Of a stretch of DNA of 64,000 bases, positions 16,177 to 27,000 are shown piece by piece. A model generated the notes under the pieces. The model saw only the letters and a program-made list of their open reading frames with translations, was not told where the DNA came from and did no database searches. This DNA is from Streptantibioticus parmotrematis (GTDB lineage: Bacteria > Actinomycetota > Actinomycetes > Streptomycetales > Streptomycetaceae): assembly GCF_019890615.1 (NCBI RefSeq), contig NZ_JAINVZ010000020.1:62001-126000 (forward strand). The letters are read 5' to 3'. Within the stretch, counting starts at the first letter, position 1. Every line of letters begins with the position of its first letter. Made by a program: the position numbers and the translations under genes.

Positions 16177-17436
16177 CTACGGCCCGGTGTCGAGGCCACT
16201 CAATACCGCCTCGCCCTCGGCCCGGGCGTCCTGCCCGCCGCCGACCGTCACGTCCGGGCGGATGCCCACGCCGTCCACCGCCCGCCCGGTCGGGGTGCGG
16301 TAGTGGCCGACCGTCAGCTCGGCGGCGGAGCCGTCCGGGAGGGTGGAGGGCATCTGCACGGAGCCCTTGCCGAAGGTGCGCGAGCCGACGACCACCGCCC
16401 GCCCCCGGTCCTGCAGCGCGCCGGTGAGCAGCTCGGCGGCGCTCATCGTGCCGCCGTCGACCAGCACGACCAGCGGCGTCATGGTGTCGGCCGGGCCGCG
16501 CGCCGCGTACAGGGAGTGCTCGGTGCCGTGGACGTCGTAGGTGGCGACCAGGCCTCCGTCGAGGAACGCGGACGCGGTGGCGACCGCCTCGGTGACCAGG
16601 CCGCCGGAGTTGCCGCGCAGGTCGAGCAGGACGCCGTCGCGGTGGTCGCCGTGGTCGAGGGCGGCGCGCACCTGCCCGCCGACACCGTGCACGAAGGAGT
16701 CGACGGCGATGTCGGTGACCCCGGCTTCGGGCTGGGTCACGGTGACCGCGTCGGCGGGCAGGACGGCCCGGCGCAGGCTCACCGTCCAGGACCGCCCGGC
16801 GCGTTGCAGCGCGAGGCGCACGGTGCTGCCGGGGCGCGGCGCGGGCGCGTCCTGCGGGTCGTCGGGGTCCGCCGGGTCGACGCCGCGCAGCCGGGCCACG
16901 ACCTCGGTCACCGGCAGGCCGGTCACCGGGTGGCCGTCGATCGCGGTGAGCAGGTCGCCGACGCGCAGCCCGGCGCGCTCGGCGGGGCTCGCGGACTGCA
17001 CGCGGGAGACCGACACCACGCCGTCCGGCGCCCGCCGCACCCACAGGCCGACGCCGGTGTACGTGCCGTTCAGCTCCTGCTGGAAGCCCTCGTACTGCTG
17101 GGCGGTGTAGAACGCGGACCAGCGGTCGCCGCTGCGGCTGACCAGCTGGGCGGCGGCCTGCGGGCCGACCCGGCCGTCGTCGATGGCGCGGGCGATCTCG
17201 GCGGTGTCGAGGCCGGTGCCGGACGCGGACGCGGGCTCGGCGGCCGGGCGGCTGCCCGCGGCCCGCCTCCCGTACGCGCCGGGCCGGCCGTCGTACGCCG
17301 CTCGGTGGCCGCCGATCGAACCGGTGGCCGCGCCGGTCGCCAGGACGGCGCCGAAGACCAGGGTCAGCGTCACTCCCTGGCGGATCCGCTGCGGGCCCCG
17401 GTACACCTCGGGACCGTACGTCGTGGGGCCGGACAT
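16177..17436 (-). CDS. S41 family carboxyl-terminal processing peptidase
   Basis: CtpA-type proteases cleave near protein C termini in the envelope, using a Ser/Lys dyad. The 419-aa protein has an N-terminal membrane anchor (VTLTLVFGAVLATGAATG, about 22-39), an Ala/Gly-rich linker, a PDZ domain (GVGLWVRRAPDGVVSV to GLPVTEVVARLRG, about 125-205), and the protease core. Catalytic residues are S332 in GGTMSAAEL and K357 in TFGKGSVQ, with the conserved 25-residue spacing. It lies between ftsX and smpB on the same strand. The active site probably faces outward. Its position beside FtsEX suggests, without proof, a role in cell-wall hydrolase turnover. Confidence 0.9.
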   Translation of the reverse strand: MSGPTTYGPEVYRGPQRIRQGVTLTLVFGAVLATGAATGSIGGHRAAYDGRPGAYGRRAAGSRPAAEPASASGTGLDTAEIARAIDDGRVGPQAAAQLVSRSGDRWSAFYTAQQYEGFQQELNGTYTGVGLWVRRAPDGVVSVSRVQSASPAERAGLRVGDLLTAIDGHPVTGLPVTEVVARLRGVDPADPDDPQDAPAPRPGSTVRLALQRAGRSWTVSLRRAVLPADAVTVTQPEAGVTDIAVDSFVHGVGGQVRAALDHGDHRDGVLLDLRGNSGGLVTEAVATASAFLDGGLVATYDVHGTEHSLYAARGPADTMTPLVVLVDGGTMSAAELLTGALQDRGRAVVVGSRTFGKGSVQMPSTLPDGSAAELTVGHYRTPTGRAVDGVGIRPDVTVGGGQDARAEGEAVLSGLDTGP

Positions 17437-17493
17437 GCTGGCGAGTCTAGGCCAGAAGGGCGGTGCGCACGGCGGCCGGTGACGGGCCGTTCG

Positions 17494-18411
17494 TCACACC
17501 TTCAGGTACTTGCGCAGGGTGAAGAACGCTGCCAGCGCGGGCATCAGCACGCCGACCGCCAGCACCAGCGGCAGCACCTTGACGACGTCGCCCCAGCCCA
17601 GGAACTGGATGAGCTTGATCTTGTCCTGGAGCGCGAGGCCGCCCTCGATCAGGAAGTACCGTCCGGCCAGCAGCATGCCGCAGGCGAGGCCGCCGCCGAT
17701 CAGACCGGCGAGCGCGGCTTCCATGATGAACGGCATCTGGATGTAGAAGCTGGACGCGCCCACCAGCCGCATGATCCCGGTTTCCCGCCTGCGGCTGAAC
17801 GCCGAGACGCGCACGGTGTTGACGATCAGCAGCATGGCGACGGTGAGCATGAACGCCAGCACCGCGAGCGCCACGTACGTCATGCCGTTGAGCAGACCGA
17901 AGAGGTTCTCCAGCAACTGCCGCTGGTCCTGCACCGACTGGACGCCGGGACGGCCCTCGAAGGCGCTGGTGATCACCTGGTACTGGTTGGGGTCCTTGAG
18001 CTTGACGCGGTACGAGTACTGCATCTGGTCCGGCGTCAGCAGGTCGATGCCCGCCTGCCCCTTGAACTGCTGCTGGTAGCGGACGTAGGCCTGCTGCGGG
18101 GTCTCCTCGTAGACCTTCTCCACGATCGGCAGTTTGACCAGGTCGGAGTGGATCTGCGCCATCTGCTGCGGGGTGACGGCGCCCTTGGAGCAGTTGGCGG
18201 TGTCCGTGCCGTCGGTCTTGTTGCACAGGAAGATCGAGACCTCGACCTTGTCGTACCAGTAGCCCTTCATGTGGCTCACCTGCTCCCGGCCGAGCCAGGA
18301 GCCGCCGGCGAGCGCGAGGGACAGGGCGACGGAGACGATGACCGCGAAGGTCATGGTGAGGTTGCGCCGGAGGCCTACGCCGATCTCCGACAGGACGAAC
18401 TGCGCGCGCAT
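17494..18411 (-). CDS. ftsX: Cell division permease-like protein FtsX
   Basis: FtsX forms an ABC-like complex with FtsE that passes conformational signals across the membrane to peptidoglycan hydrolases. The 305-aa protein has the standard design. A short cytoplasmic N terminus precedes TM1 (about 21-45). A large extracellular loop follows (to about 175), with two Cys at positions that could form a disulfide (FLCNKT, ANCSKG). Then come three TMs (MTYVALAVLAFMLTVAMLLI; the GGGLACGMLLAG region; the LVLAVGVLMPALAAFF tail). It ends LRKYLKV. It lies 143 bp downstream of ftsE, with an ATG start. Confidence 0.95.
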   Translation of the reverse strand: MRAQFVLSEIGVGLRRNLTMTFAVIVSVALSLALAGGSWLGREQVSHMKGYWYDKVEVSIFLCNKTDGTDTANCSKGAVTPQQMAQIHSDLVKLPIVEKVYEETPQQAYVRYQQQFKGQAGIDLLTPDQMQYSYRVKLKDPNQYQVITSAFEGRPGVQSVQDQRQLLENLFGLLNGMTYVALAVLAFMLTVAMLLIVNTVRVSAFSRRRETGIMRLVGASSFYIQMPFIMEAALAGLIGGGLACGMLLAGRYFLIEGGLALQDKIKLIQFLGWGDVVKVLPLVLAVGVLMPALAAFFTLRKYLKV

Positions 18412-18554
18412 GGTGACGTGGGGGCCTTTCTGCTGGGCGGCGGGACGGGTGCGACGGGCCCGGGGGCGGCGCGGGAGGCGCGGCCGCGGACGCGCTCAGG
18501 CGCGGGCGGGCTCGGCGCGGGTGGACGGTCCCGGACGGACCCGGGGAGCCGCAC

Positions 18555-19244
18555 TCAGTGCTGGTAGCCGTACACGCCGCGCGACTGGTCGCGCACCAGA
18601 CGCCCCTGCTCCAACTCGATGACGCGCTTGCGCATCTGGTCGACGATCTGCTGGTCGTGGGTGGCCATCACGACCGTGGTGCCGGTCCGGTTGATCCGGT
18701 CCAGCAGCTTCATGATGCCGACCGAGGTCTGCGGGTCGAGGTTGCCGGTCGGCTCGTCCGCGATCAGCAGCAGCGGACGGTTGACGAACGCGCGGGCGAT
18801 GGCGACGCGCTGCTGCTCACCGCCGGACAGCTCGCCCGGCATGCGGTCCTCCTTGCCGGCCAGGCCGACCAGGTCGAGGACCTCGGGGACGGTCTTGCGG
18901 ATGGTGCCGCGCGGCTTGCCGATGACCTCCAGCGCGAACGCGACGTTCTGCGCGACGGTCTTGTTGGGCAGCAGGCGGAAGTCCTGGAAGACGGTGCCCA
19001 CTTGGCGGCGCATCTGCGGCACCTTCCAGTTGGACAGCCGGCCCAGGTCCTTGCCGAGGACGTGCACCGCGCCGGTGTCGGTGCGCTCCTCGCGGAGCAT
19101 CAGGCGCAGGAACGTCGACTTCCCGGAGCCGGAGGAACCCACCAGGAAGACGAACTCGCCCTTCTCGATCTCCAGCGACACGTCCCGCAGTGCGGGACGG
19201 TTCTGTTTGGGGTAGGTCTTGCTGACATTGTCGAATCGGATCAC
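18555..19244 (-). CDS. ftsE: Cell division ATP-binding protein FtsE
   Basis: FtsE is the ATPase partner of FtsX at the division septum. All ABC motifs are present in 229 aa: Walker [10 protein letters not shown] (36-44), Q-loop VFQDF (85-89), signature [14 protein letters not shown] (139-152), Walker B LLLIADEP (158-165) and the H-loop THD. The C-terminal VYGYQH tail is unremarkable. The GTG start at 19244 has only a weak GGTG upstream. It begins the ftsE-ftsX-S41-smpB run. The accessory block of the window begins on the other side of its promoter region. Confidence 0.96.
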   Translation of the reverse strand: MIRFDNVSKTYPKQNRPALRDVSLEIEKGEFVFLVGSSGSGKSTFLRLMLREERTDTGAVHVLGKDLGRLSNWKVPQMRRQVGTVFQDFRLLPNKTVAQNVAFALEVIGKPRGTIRKTVPEVLDLVGLAGKEDRMPGELSGGEQQRVAIARAFVNRPLLLIADEPTGNLDPQTSVGIMKLLDRINRTGTTVVMATHDQQIVDQMRKRVIELEQGRLVRDQSRGVYGYQH

Positions 19245-19543
19245 AGCTGCACCAGGATGGGTCTGGAGGGGACGGACAGCCGTCAGCGCGGCTCTCCCGG
19301 TGGCCAGACCTTACGCGAAGCGGCCATGACGGCGCAGGCGGCGTACGGGGAGGGTGGGTTTCCTCACCCGCTAATCGGGGACAAAGGGCGCATCGGCCGC
19401 GTACGGCGTCGGCGGGGCGCGCCGGATCGGCCGGAAACTGGCACAGTGGAGTTCAGCGGTGTACGAGGCGCCGCGGTACGGCGCAGTCGCCTCGGGAACC
19501 CGTGGACGCCTGGCGGCGTTGTCAAGGGTGAGGAGGACATCGC
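19245..19543. other. ftsE promoter region and left edge of the accessory block
   Basis: About 300 bp between divergent genes. It contains no recognisable ORF, tRNA or att-like repeat. The ftsE promoter must lie here on the minus strand. Confidence 0.4.
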
Positions 19544-19732
19544 ATGACATGCGACCGACTGGTGTGCGCGAACTGCGCGAACCCCGTATCCGAGGGCCGC
19601 TGCCCGGTCTGCCGGGCCAGCCGAGCCCGCCTGCACCAGCAGTCCCCCTTCGCCAACCTGACCCCGGCCACGCTGGTCGCTTTGCTGGTGGCGCTGATAG
19701 CGGTGGCTTTGGTGATCCACCAGGCGGCGTAG
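19544..19732 (+). CDS. Small zinc-ribbon membrane protein
   Basis: A 62-aa protein with two CxxC pairs (CANC at 8-11, CPVC at 20-23) that would fold as a zinc ribbon, followed by a basic linker (RASRARLHQQ) and one C-terminal TM helix (TLVALLVALIAVALVI). The predicted topology is a cytoplasmic zinc ribbon tethered by a tail anchor. The ATG has a GGTGAGGAGG ribosome-binding site 8-10 nt upstream. Function is unknown. It could be a redox or adaptor module near the division genes, but nothing in the context proves this. Confidence 0.7.
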   Translation: MTCDRLVCANCANPVSEGRCPVCRASRARLHQQSPFANLTPATLVALLVALIAVALVIHQAA

Positions 19733-19904
19733 GGGATGCCGGGGGCCTGAGGGCGCGGAGGCGATGGTCCGCGGCGACAGATCGGCAACTTGCTCGACCT
19801 GCCTGTAGCTGGACGGAGACGTCATATCTGGCACGTTCGCGGAAGTCTGCTGGTGTCCGCAGCCGGAAGGCCCGCTTGCGGTCAGCGCAGCCGCCGGACG
19901 CCAT

Positions 19905-20468
19905 CTACTGCCGAGAGAGTCCGGCCGGGTCGATCGCGATGGGGAACGGGGTGTCCAGGTGTGTGGTCGCGCCGGCGAGTGCGGTGGTCCGCTGCACGTA
20001 CTGGCCACTCTCCAGCTCGTAGATGGCGAGCATAGGGGCGGGATCAAACTCGAGTCGCCAGAAGTGCGGGATGGCGGCCTCGGCGTAGAGCATGGGCTTG
20101 ACCTTGCGGTCCATGGTGCTGTTGCCGGGGGAAACGAGTTCGACGACAAGCCGGACCGCTTCGACGTCGACGGTGACGGGATCGTCGGCGGTCGCGCCGG
20201 CATCGGCCACAACCAGGTCGGGCACGACCAAGCCCGACGGCAGGACAACGTTGACTCCTTCCAGGACTTCCACTGGTGCGCCAGCGGCCCGGGCAGCCAC
20301 ATCCAGGGCGACATGGAGACGGAACGAGGCCCGTTGGTGGCGGACTCCGGGTGCGGGGGACATTACGAGGGATTCCCCCAGCAGCTCGTAGCGAATAGTG
20401 CGATCTTCGGGCAGGGCGAGGACGTCAGCGACGGTCCAGGGCCCCGTGTGGTCGATGGCAACGGTCAT
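19905..20468 (-). CDS. Uma2 family (PD-(D/E)XK fold) putative endonuclease
   Basis: The 187-aa product belongs to the Uma2/DUF820 family, predicted restriction-like nucleases that are abundant in streptomycetes and cyanobacteria and have unclear function. Visible signatures are YELLGESLVMSPAPGVRHQR, the active-site Asp strand LVVPDLVVAD, the ELVSPGNSTMDRKVK motif carrying E and K, and AAIPHFWRLE. The start ATG follows a near-perfect AGGAGGTGA site. It lies at the edge of the accessory block and points the same way as the toxin operon, but 317 bp separate it from the immunity gene, so it need not be part of that system. Confidence 0.85.
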   Translation of the reverse strand: MTVAIDHTGPWTVADVLALPEDRTIRYELLGESLVMSPAPGVRHQRASFRLHVALDVAARAAGAPVEVLEGVNVVLPSGLVVPDLVVADAGATADDPVTVDVEAVRLVVELVSPGNSTMDRKVKPMLYAEAAIPHFWRLEFDPAPMLAIYELESGQYVQRTTALAGATTHLDTPFPIAIDPAGLSRQ

Positions 20469-20785
20469 TCCCTTTCACCTCCTCGTCCACCCGGCAGGGC
20501 ACGGTGTCACCTCAGCAAGCGGTACACGGCCAGCATACGGGCGCTGCCACCTGCCGACACCAGCTTCCGCTGCGGGGGTTCAGGCCAAGGCGCCCCCGTC
20601 AGCCACAACGCTGAGCGCGCCGGACGATCAGTGCGGGGCGCTGACGCGAGGGCGACTTGGGAAGTCCACCTGCACAACGGAGCTTCGTTGCGTACGACCA
20701 GCCCTGGCATCGTCCCCGTGAGCTGAGGTGTTGCGACGACCACTAGAATTCACCCCCCCAGGGTTTCACATTTCCACTGCTACAT
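20469..20785. other. Intergenic stretch between immunity gene and Uma2 gene
   Basis: 317 bp. A minus-strand frame spans 20507-20743 but matches no family I recognise and lacks a convincing ribosome-binding site. AT content rises near 20740-20790. The toxin-operon transcript probably ends here, although no strong hairpin was found. Confidence 0.35.
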
Positions 20786-21046
20786 TTATTCGTACACGAG
20801 ACCCGCCGAGAAAATCATGGCAATGGTCGACCAGCTCGGAATTTCGGGATCAACCCCTTCCGCGTAACGATGAAGGAATGAATCTAGACCATCCAGCCAA
20901 GCACTCGACGCTTCGACAAAGTCAGGGGTGCTTGGGTTCTCGACGAGAACCAACCCTCGCCGAGCCTTCTCTGCGAGATTAGCGAGATACGCCACCAGTT
21001 CCTGGCGCGAAGTCACGGCCAGCGCCGCATCGATAGGGCTGGTCAT
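20786..21046 (-). CDS. DUF7660-like protein, putative immunity protein
   Basis: An 86-aa acidic protein whose pattern (SRQELVAYLANLAEKA near the start, then ASSAWLDGLDSFLHRY and PSWSTIAMIFSAGLVYE at the end) matches the DUF7660 family as I remember it, which often follows polymorphic toxins. Its ATG at 21046 overlaps the toxin stop codon (ATGA, 21046-21043), a coupling that ensures immunity is made with the toxin. An in-frame GTG at 21055 is less likely. The base composition is less GC-rich than flanking genes. I infer it neutralises the C-terminal toxin tip of the upstream gene. Confidence 0.7.
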   Translation of the reverse strand: MTSPIDAALAVTSRQELVAYLANLAEKARRGLVLVENPSTPDFVEASSAWLDGLDSFLHRYAEGVDPEIPSWSTIAMIFSAGLVYE

Positions 21047-24000
21047 GGGGCCCACACCTCTCCAGTACCTCGAATCTTAATGGACGTCCCAGCAGCATCA
21101 GGGTCGAACTTCCACGCCTCACCGGCAGCCTCTTCGGGCGTCGCCATCACATACGGGATTTGCTCGAGTCCAGCCTTCTGGAAAGTTACCAGCCGGCGAT
21201 TGTCGAGCGTGTGAAAATCGCCATCACGCTCTACGAGGCGGACCGGTGGAAAGTCATTCGGGTCAATTTCGCCAGACTTGATACCGGCCGCCGTATCTTC
21301 GATCGTATTTCCATTCTTGAATCGGGCAGACACTCCACGCTGCGAAAACTTGACAGTCTTCGGATCAATTGTGTTGCAGTTGTGCACCAGCACCGGCGTG
21401 CTGCCCGCCAGCACATAGTACGAGTGCAGGTCCGCGATCGTCAGGTCGTAGGTGACTGCTCTGCTGACGTAGTTGTGGATTCGGGTGACCACCGCCGGCT
21501 TGCCGTTGGGCTGGGTCAGGTGGGTGCCGGGGGTGAGGTGCGACGCGTCGGTCCACGTCTTCGTCGTGGCGTCCCAGAAGGGGTGGTGCCAGGTCGTCGT
21601 CAGAGTGGCGGGCTTGGCTCCCGGTGCCGCGATGGTCAAGGCCGTGAACTGGCGGTCCGTGGTCGTCCTGATGACGTTCTGGACCGTGTGCGCGGCCTTC
21701 CGGCCGGTCAGCGGGTCGGTGGCCATGACCTTGTCGCCGACGTGCACGTTCTGGATCGGGGCGGTGCGCCCGTTCGCCTCCAGCACCCTGGTGGCGCCGA
21801 CGAAGCTGTGCGGCACGGCCGACGCCGCGCAGCTCGCGGCGTCCTCACCGAGTGACGCTCCCTCGTCGGCCGCGAGTTCCTCCCCCTCCCGTGCCGCCGC
21901 GATCTCCAGCTCGTCCTCGCCGCCCGTGAGCAGCGCCCCGCCGACGATCGTCGCCGCCTGCACGCAGCCGCCGACCGACGGGTTCGTCACGCAGCCGACG
22001 ACCGTGTCGGCGCCCGACAGGTGGTAGCCGATCCTGGCCGCGTCCTTGAGGTAGTCGAAGAAGGACGGGTGGCTCGGCTTGGGGGCGGGGTGGTAATAGA
22101 CGGGATCACCGAAGGTCGCGCTGTTGTGGTAGACCTCCATGTCGAACTGGTAGGAGGGCGAGGACGGGTCCCTCGGCGGGCCGCTGTGGGTGACCTGCGG
22201 ATTCGACTGGAACCACGCCTCGCTGCCGACGTATCCGTCGCCTCCGATGAGCATCGTGCCGTCGGGGTCGGAGCCGGTCACCGGGTCGTTGCCCGCGTAG
22301 TCGTAGCCGCCCAGCTGGGTCGGATCGGAGGCCTCGAAGACGGGGTCGGCGGACAGGAAGCGCCCGGTGTTCGGGTCGTACTCGCGCGCCCCGAGGTTCT
22401 CCAGGCCCGTGTCGGGGTCGGGCGTTCCGCCCACGTAGCCGTCGTCGCCGGGCCAGGAGGAGGGTGCGGTCCCCCGGGCCTGGCCGAACGGCAGGTACGC
22501 GCGGCGGGTGACGCTCATCGAGGGGAAGTCCACCGCGAGGGTGTCGGTCCCCTGCCGGTCCGGGATCAGGTACTGGACGTCCCCGGTGCTGGAGCGCTCG
22601 GCGACCGTCTCGCCGCCGATCTCGTAGTAACGGGTGCCGGACAGCGCGCTGTTGGAGAGGTTTTCGGTGACCTGCTGGTCGTCGGCGAGGAAGAGCGTCG
22701 CCTGGTGTGCGTCGGTGCGCAGGACGAGGTTGCCGTCGGCGTCGTAGAGGTAGCCGGTCGTGCCGCCGGTGGCGGTGTCCGCGAGGGAGGCGAGCTTGCC
22801 CTGGTCGTTCCAGGAGAGCGTCTGGGTCCCGCTGTCGGTGGTGATGGAGGTGTTGTCGCCGGACGCGTCGTACTTGTAGCTCGCCGTCCCGGCCGTCTCA
22901 CCAGGGCCGGTGGCGGTGGTGTTGCTCAGGGTGTGCGGCTGGTCGCCGGACGAGCCCTGGTTCGGGTACGCGTACGTGGTCGTCGTGTCGTCGGCGGTGT
23001 CGCCGCCGGTGTCGTGGTCGGTCTGGGTCTGCCGGTCGCCCGCGGCGTCGTAGGTCCAGCTCTGCCAGTAAGGCTGCGGCCCGCCGACCGTGGAGCTGCT
23101 GCCGGCGGTGGGGGTCGCGGCGCACTTGTCGGTCGCGGTCCAGGCGGCGGTCAGACGGGTGGCGTAGTCGTACTGGAAGCACTGGGTGTCGGTGACGGCA
23201 CCGCCGTTCTGCGCGTCCGTCGTCGAGGTGACCAGGCCGGAGCCCGCCGACACCTGGCCGTCGCCGTACGTGTACTGGGTGTCGTCGACGGTGGTGGACG
23301 CGGCGGAGTCGGTGGTGCGGGCGTCGGTGAGCCGCTGGGTCTGCTGGTCGTAGCCGAGGTCGAGCGCGACCCAGTCACCCGAGGTGCCCATGGTGTACTG
23401 CGACGGCTTGCCGAACTCGTCGTACCCCAGGGCACTGACGTAGTCGGCGGAGACTGTACTGCTGTTGCTCTCGGCGCTGGTGGGATCGCCGTAGGTGTCG
23501 TGGCCGTAGTAGACCTGCTCGCCGGGCAGCCCGCCGACGGCCGCGTAGCTCTGGCTCGCCAACAGTCCGGTGCCCGCGGTGAAGGTGTCGCTGCTGACGT
23601 AGCCGCCGGACGGCTCCAGCACGGCTTCCGAGGGCGGCAGGTTGGCGAGGGTCTCGCGCTGGGCGACGGCGGTGCCGAAGGTGTTGTACGCGAGGACGGT
23701 GCTGGTGACCGAGGGGCTGGAGGTGCCCTCCTGGTACGAGGTGGAGGCGGTCGGCAGGCCCTTCTTGAGCGTGTCGTACGTCCACGCGTCGATCTGGTCG
23801 GATGCCGAGGGGGTCGCGCCTCCGGTGGTGTCGTAGGCGGCGGTCTTCCGGCCGTCCGCGTCGTACTGGTAGGTCGTCTGCTTGCCCCGGGCATCCGTGG
23901 TGGTGAGCAGCTGCCCGGCGTTGTCGTAGGTCGACATGGTGGTGCCGGTGTCCGGGTCGGCCTGCGAGGTGTCGTCGCCGAGCAGGTCGTAGGACCAGGA

Positions 24001-27000
24001 CCAGGAGTTGCCGGCGGCGTCGGTCTCACCCGTGCGGTGGCCCGCTGCGTCGTAGGCGTACTTGGTGACCGAGTAGTCGGCGGCCGGATCGCTCGGGTCG
24101 TCGGGCACGCCCTGGTGGTATTGGTACTGCGCGGTGGTGTTGCCGCGGGCGTCGGTGAACACGCTCTGCGCGGTGCCGCCGGCGGGCGGGACGGTCGTGG
24201 TGACGTCGCCGCCGTAGGAGGTGGTGGTCCGCCAGGTCTCGGTGCCGAGGGCGTACGAGACCGCGGCCGTCCGGCGGCCCGCGCCGTCGTAGAGGTAGCC
24301 GGTCTCCGACGGGACGTCGCCGTCCTGCGCCTGCACGAGCGTGGCGGAGGGCGCGCCACCCGCGTAGTAGGGGCTGGTGGACTTCGCGGCCAGGCCGTCG
24401 GTGTCGTAGACGGTGTCGGACACGAGCCGTCCGCCGTCCATGGTGGAGCTCTGCGTCTCGCGCTGCCGCAGCATCGCGTCGTAGAGCACCTCGCTGGTGC
24501 GGTACGACTGGTCGTCGTCGAGGGTCTGCGTGGTGACGACGGACGGCGCGCTGTTCGACACCGCGTAGGTGTACTTGTCGTACGCGGCGGTGATGCCCGG
24601 CTTGAAGTCGGCGGTGACCCGGCCGAGGGCGTCGTACTGCTCCTTGGTGACGTAGCCCGCGGGGTCGGTGGTCTGGGTGGTCAGCTCCCGCAGCGGATCG
24701 TACGTGGTGGTCGTGACGTGGGTGAGCGGGTCGGTGACCGTCTCGGAGGTGGGTTCCGCGCCGGTGGCGGGGGTGTATGCGGTCTTGGTGGTGCGGCCGT
24801 CCGCATCCGTGGCGGCGAGCGTGCGTCCGTACTCGTCGACCTGGCTGGAGGTGGTCGTGGTGTAGACGGGCGTGGAGCCGTTGTAGGAGGTCGCCTTCTG
24901 CTGCGAGGTCACGTCGCCCGCGGTCGGCGGTGAGCCGAACGTCGTGGAGCCGTCGTAGAACCGCCGGACGTCGGAGACCGCGTCCCCGGGCAACGACACG
25001 GCGGCGCCGCACTTCACCGAGACGGTGTCGGTCTCGTCGGGGGTGTCGAGGATCCAGGCGTCGGTGTTGTCGTCGTAGGTGACCGTGGTGCACAGGTCGT
25101 CGGAGGAGACGGCGGCGTCGCCGAGGTCGTCGGTCTGGGTCACCCGGCCGTGGCTGTCGTGGGTGTAGGAGACCTCGGTCTCCCGGGTCGAGCCGCTGGA
25201 CAGCGGTGTGTAGACGCGCTGTTCGGCCTCGCCGGTGATGTACGCGACCTGGTCCGGCAGGGACCCGCCGGGTTTGTGGGTGGCGGTCGGCGCGGACGAC
25301 CACGGGTCGGTGATCGTGTCGGTGACGACCTTGCCGCTGCCCGCGCCGTCGTACTGGATGGTCTCGTACGTCGTGCCGGCGTACTGCTCGGAGTCGGTGA
25401 CCGCGGTGTCCTTGCGCGAGTCGGTGATCGTCGCCGACCGGGTGGCGCCGCCTGGCAGCGTGTCGCCGTCCATGCCGCGGAAGTAGGTGTAGTCGGTCTC
25501 GGTCACCGGGTCGGGCGCCGTGCCGGTGGTGACCTTCATGCCCTGGTAGCCGCGCCACTGGTTCCAGGTGCGCTGGGCGGTGGGGGTGAGCGGGTTGTCG
25601 TCGTAGTGCCAGGCGGGCGTGCCCACCGGCTGGTAGTGGGTGGTGATGGTGTCGTTCACACCGCCGCCGGTGGGGTCCTGCTGGGTGACTCCGGTGACGA
25701 TGTACTTGTTGAACCAGTCTTCCTTGGGGGAGGTGACTCCGGCGGGGGTCCAGTAGGCCGGATAGCACAGGCTGGTGTTCTGGCTGGCATCGGAGGGGGT
25801 GCCCGAGCCGCAGGCGGCGGTCGAGTAGGCGACGTCGATGATCTCGCCGGTCTCGGTGGTGATGCCGTTGAGGCGGTGCCGGGTGATCGGCGGGTACCCG
25901 TCGGTGACGTCGACACGGTTGGACAGCGCGGTGCCGGTCAGCGTGACGGGCGGCATCGTCAGGGACGCGGTGGAGCCGCCGCCGGAGGTGTCCTGACCGG
26001 TGCGGGTGATGGTGGACAGCCACAGGGAGGGCGTGGTCGAGTCACCGGTCGCCGGGAACGTGTGGGCCAGGCTCCAGGAGTCCACGTCGGTCTCGGTGGT
26101 GCCGACCAGCGCCTGCGTCTGGATGGTGGTCAGTTCGTTCTCCGACCAGAAGGTCGGAGAAGTGACCGAACATGCCTTTCCGTTGGTGCAGTTGAGGTCG
26201 TAGGGCACGTCGGGCCACTGCGCGGCGCTGGACGAGGTGAGCCCCGAGGTGGCACAGCCGCTCTGCGACGTGTCGCATCTGCCGTTGACCTTGAACGTGA
26301 CCTGGGCGGCCGGGGAAGTGGCGTACACCTGGCCCGCCCGCTGGCCGTACTGGATCTTGTCCAGGTAGCCGTCGCGCGTGTAGGCGGTGTTGGCGGTCGT
26401 GCCGTTGTCCCGCGCGTAGTAGCCGGTGTCGGTGGTGTAGTAGTACGAGATGGCGTCCTGGTGCGGGTCGACGACGTAGTCGAGGTTCCAGCGGTAGGCC
26501 TGCTGGCACCAGGAGTTGGCGAAGGTCGCGTTGTAGCAGGGCTGGCCGGACGCGGTGGCGTACACCGGCTCGGTCCAGACCGAGTTGGTGGCGGTGTCGC
26601 CCGACGCGTAGCCGGGCAGCTGGTCGAGGCCGAAGTAGTACTGGGTGCCGTCGTCGGTGGTGACCACCCAGTACTCGCCGTTCTGGGCGCCGTTGACCGC
26701 CCCGGTCTTGTACTGGACGCGTTCGTCGCCGTCGTGTTCCGCGTGCCAGGTGCCGGTGGTGTCGTCCTTGACGAGCGTCGCCGAGGTGCCGTTGAGCGAG
26801 AGCGTGATGGTGTTCTCGTCGGACCAGCAATTGTCCGCGGTCTTGGTCGGTCCCGAGGGGTTCTGCTCGCAGGACTGGTAGGAGCGCTCGATGAAGCCGG
26901 GGTTGTAGTCGAAGCCGTCGCCGATCCAGGAGGCCTGGTTGTTGGTGGACGAGGTGAGGCCGTCCTGGGACTGGGAGTCGTAGCCGAGCGCGATCTTCGG

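Noticed and set aside
20507-20743. 78-codon minus-strand frame between the Uma2 and immunity genes
   Set aside because: No family resemblance, no ribosome-binding site and composition like noncoding sequence. Possibly a decayed fragment, but unsupported.
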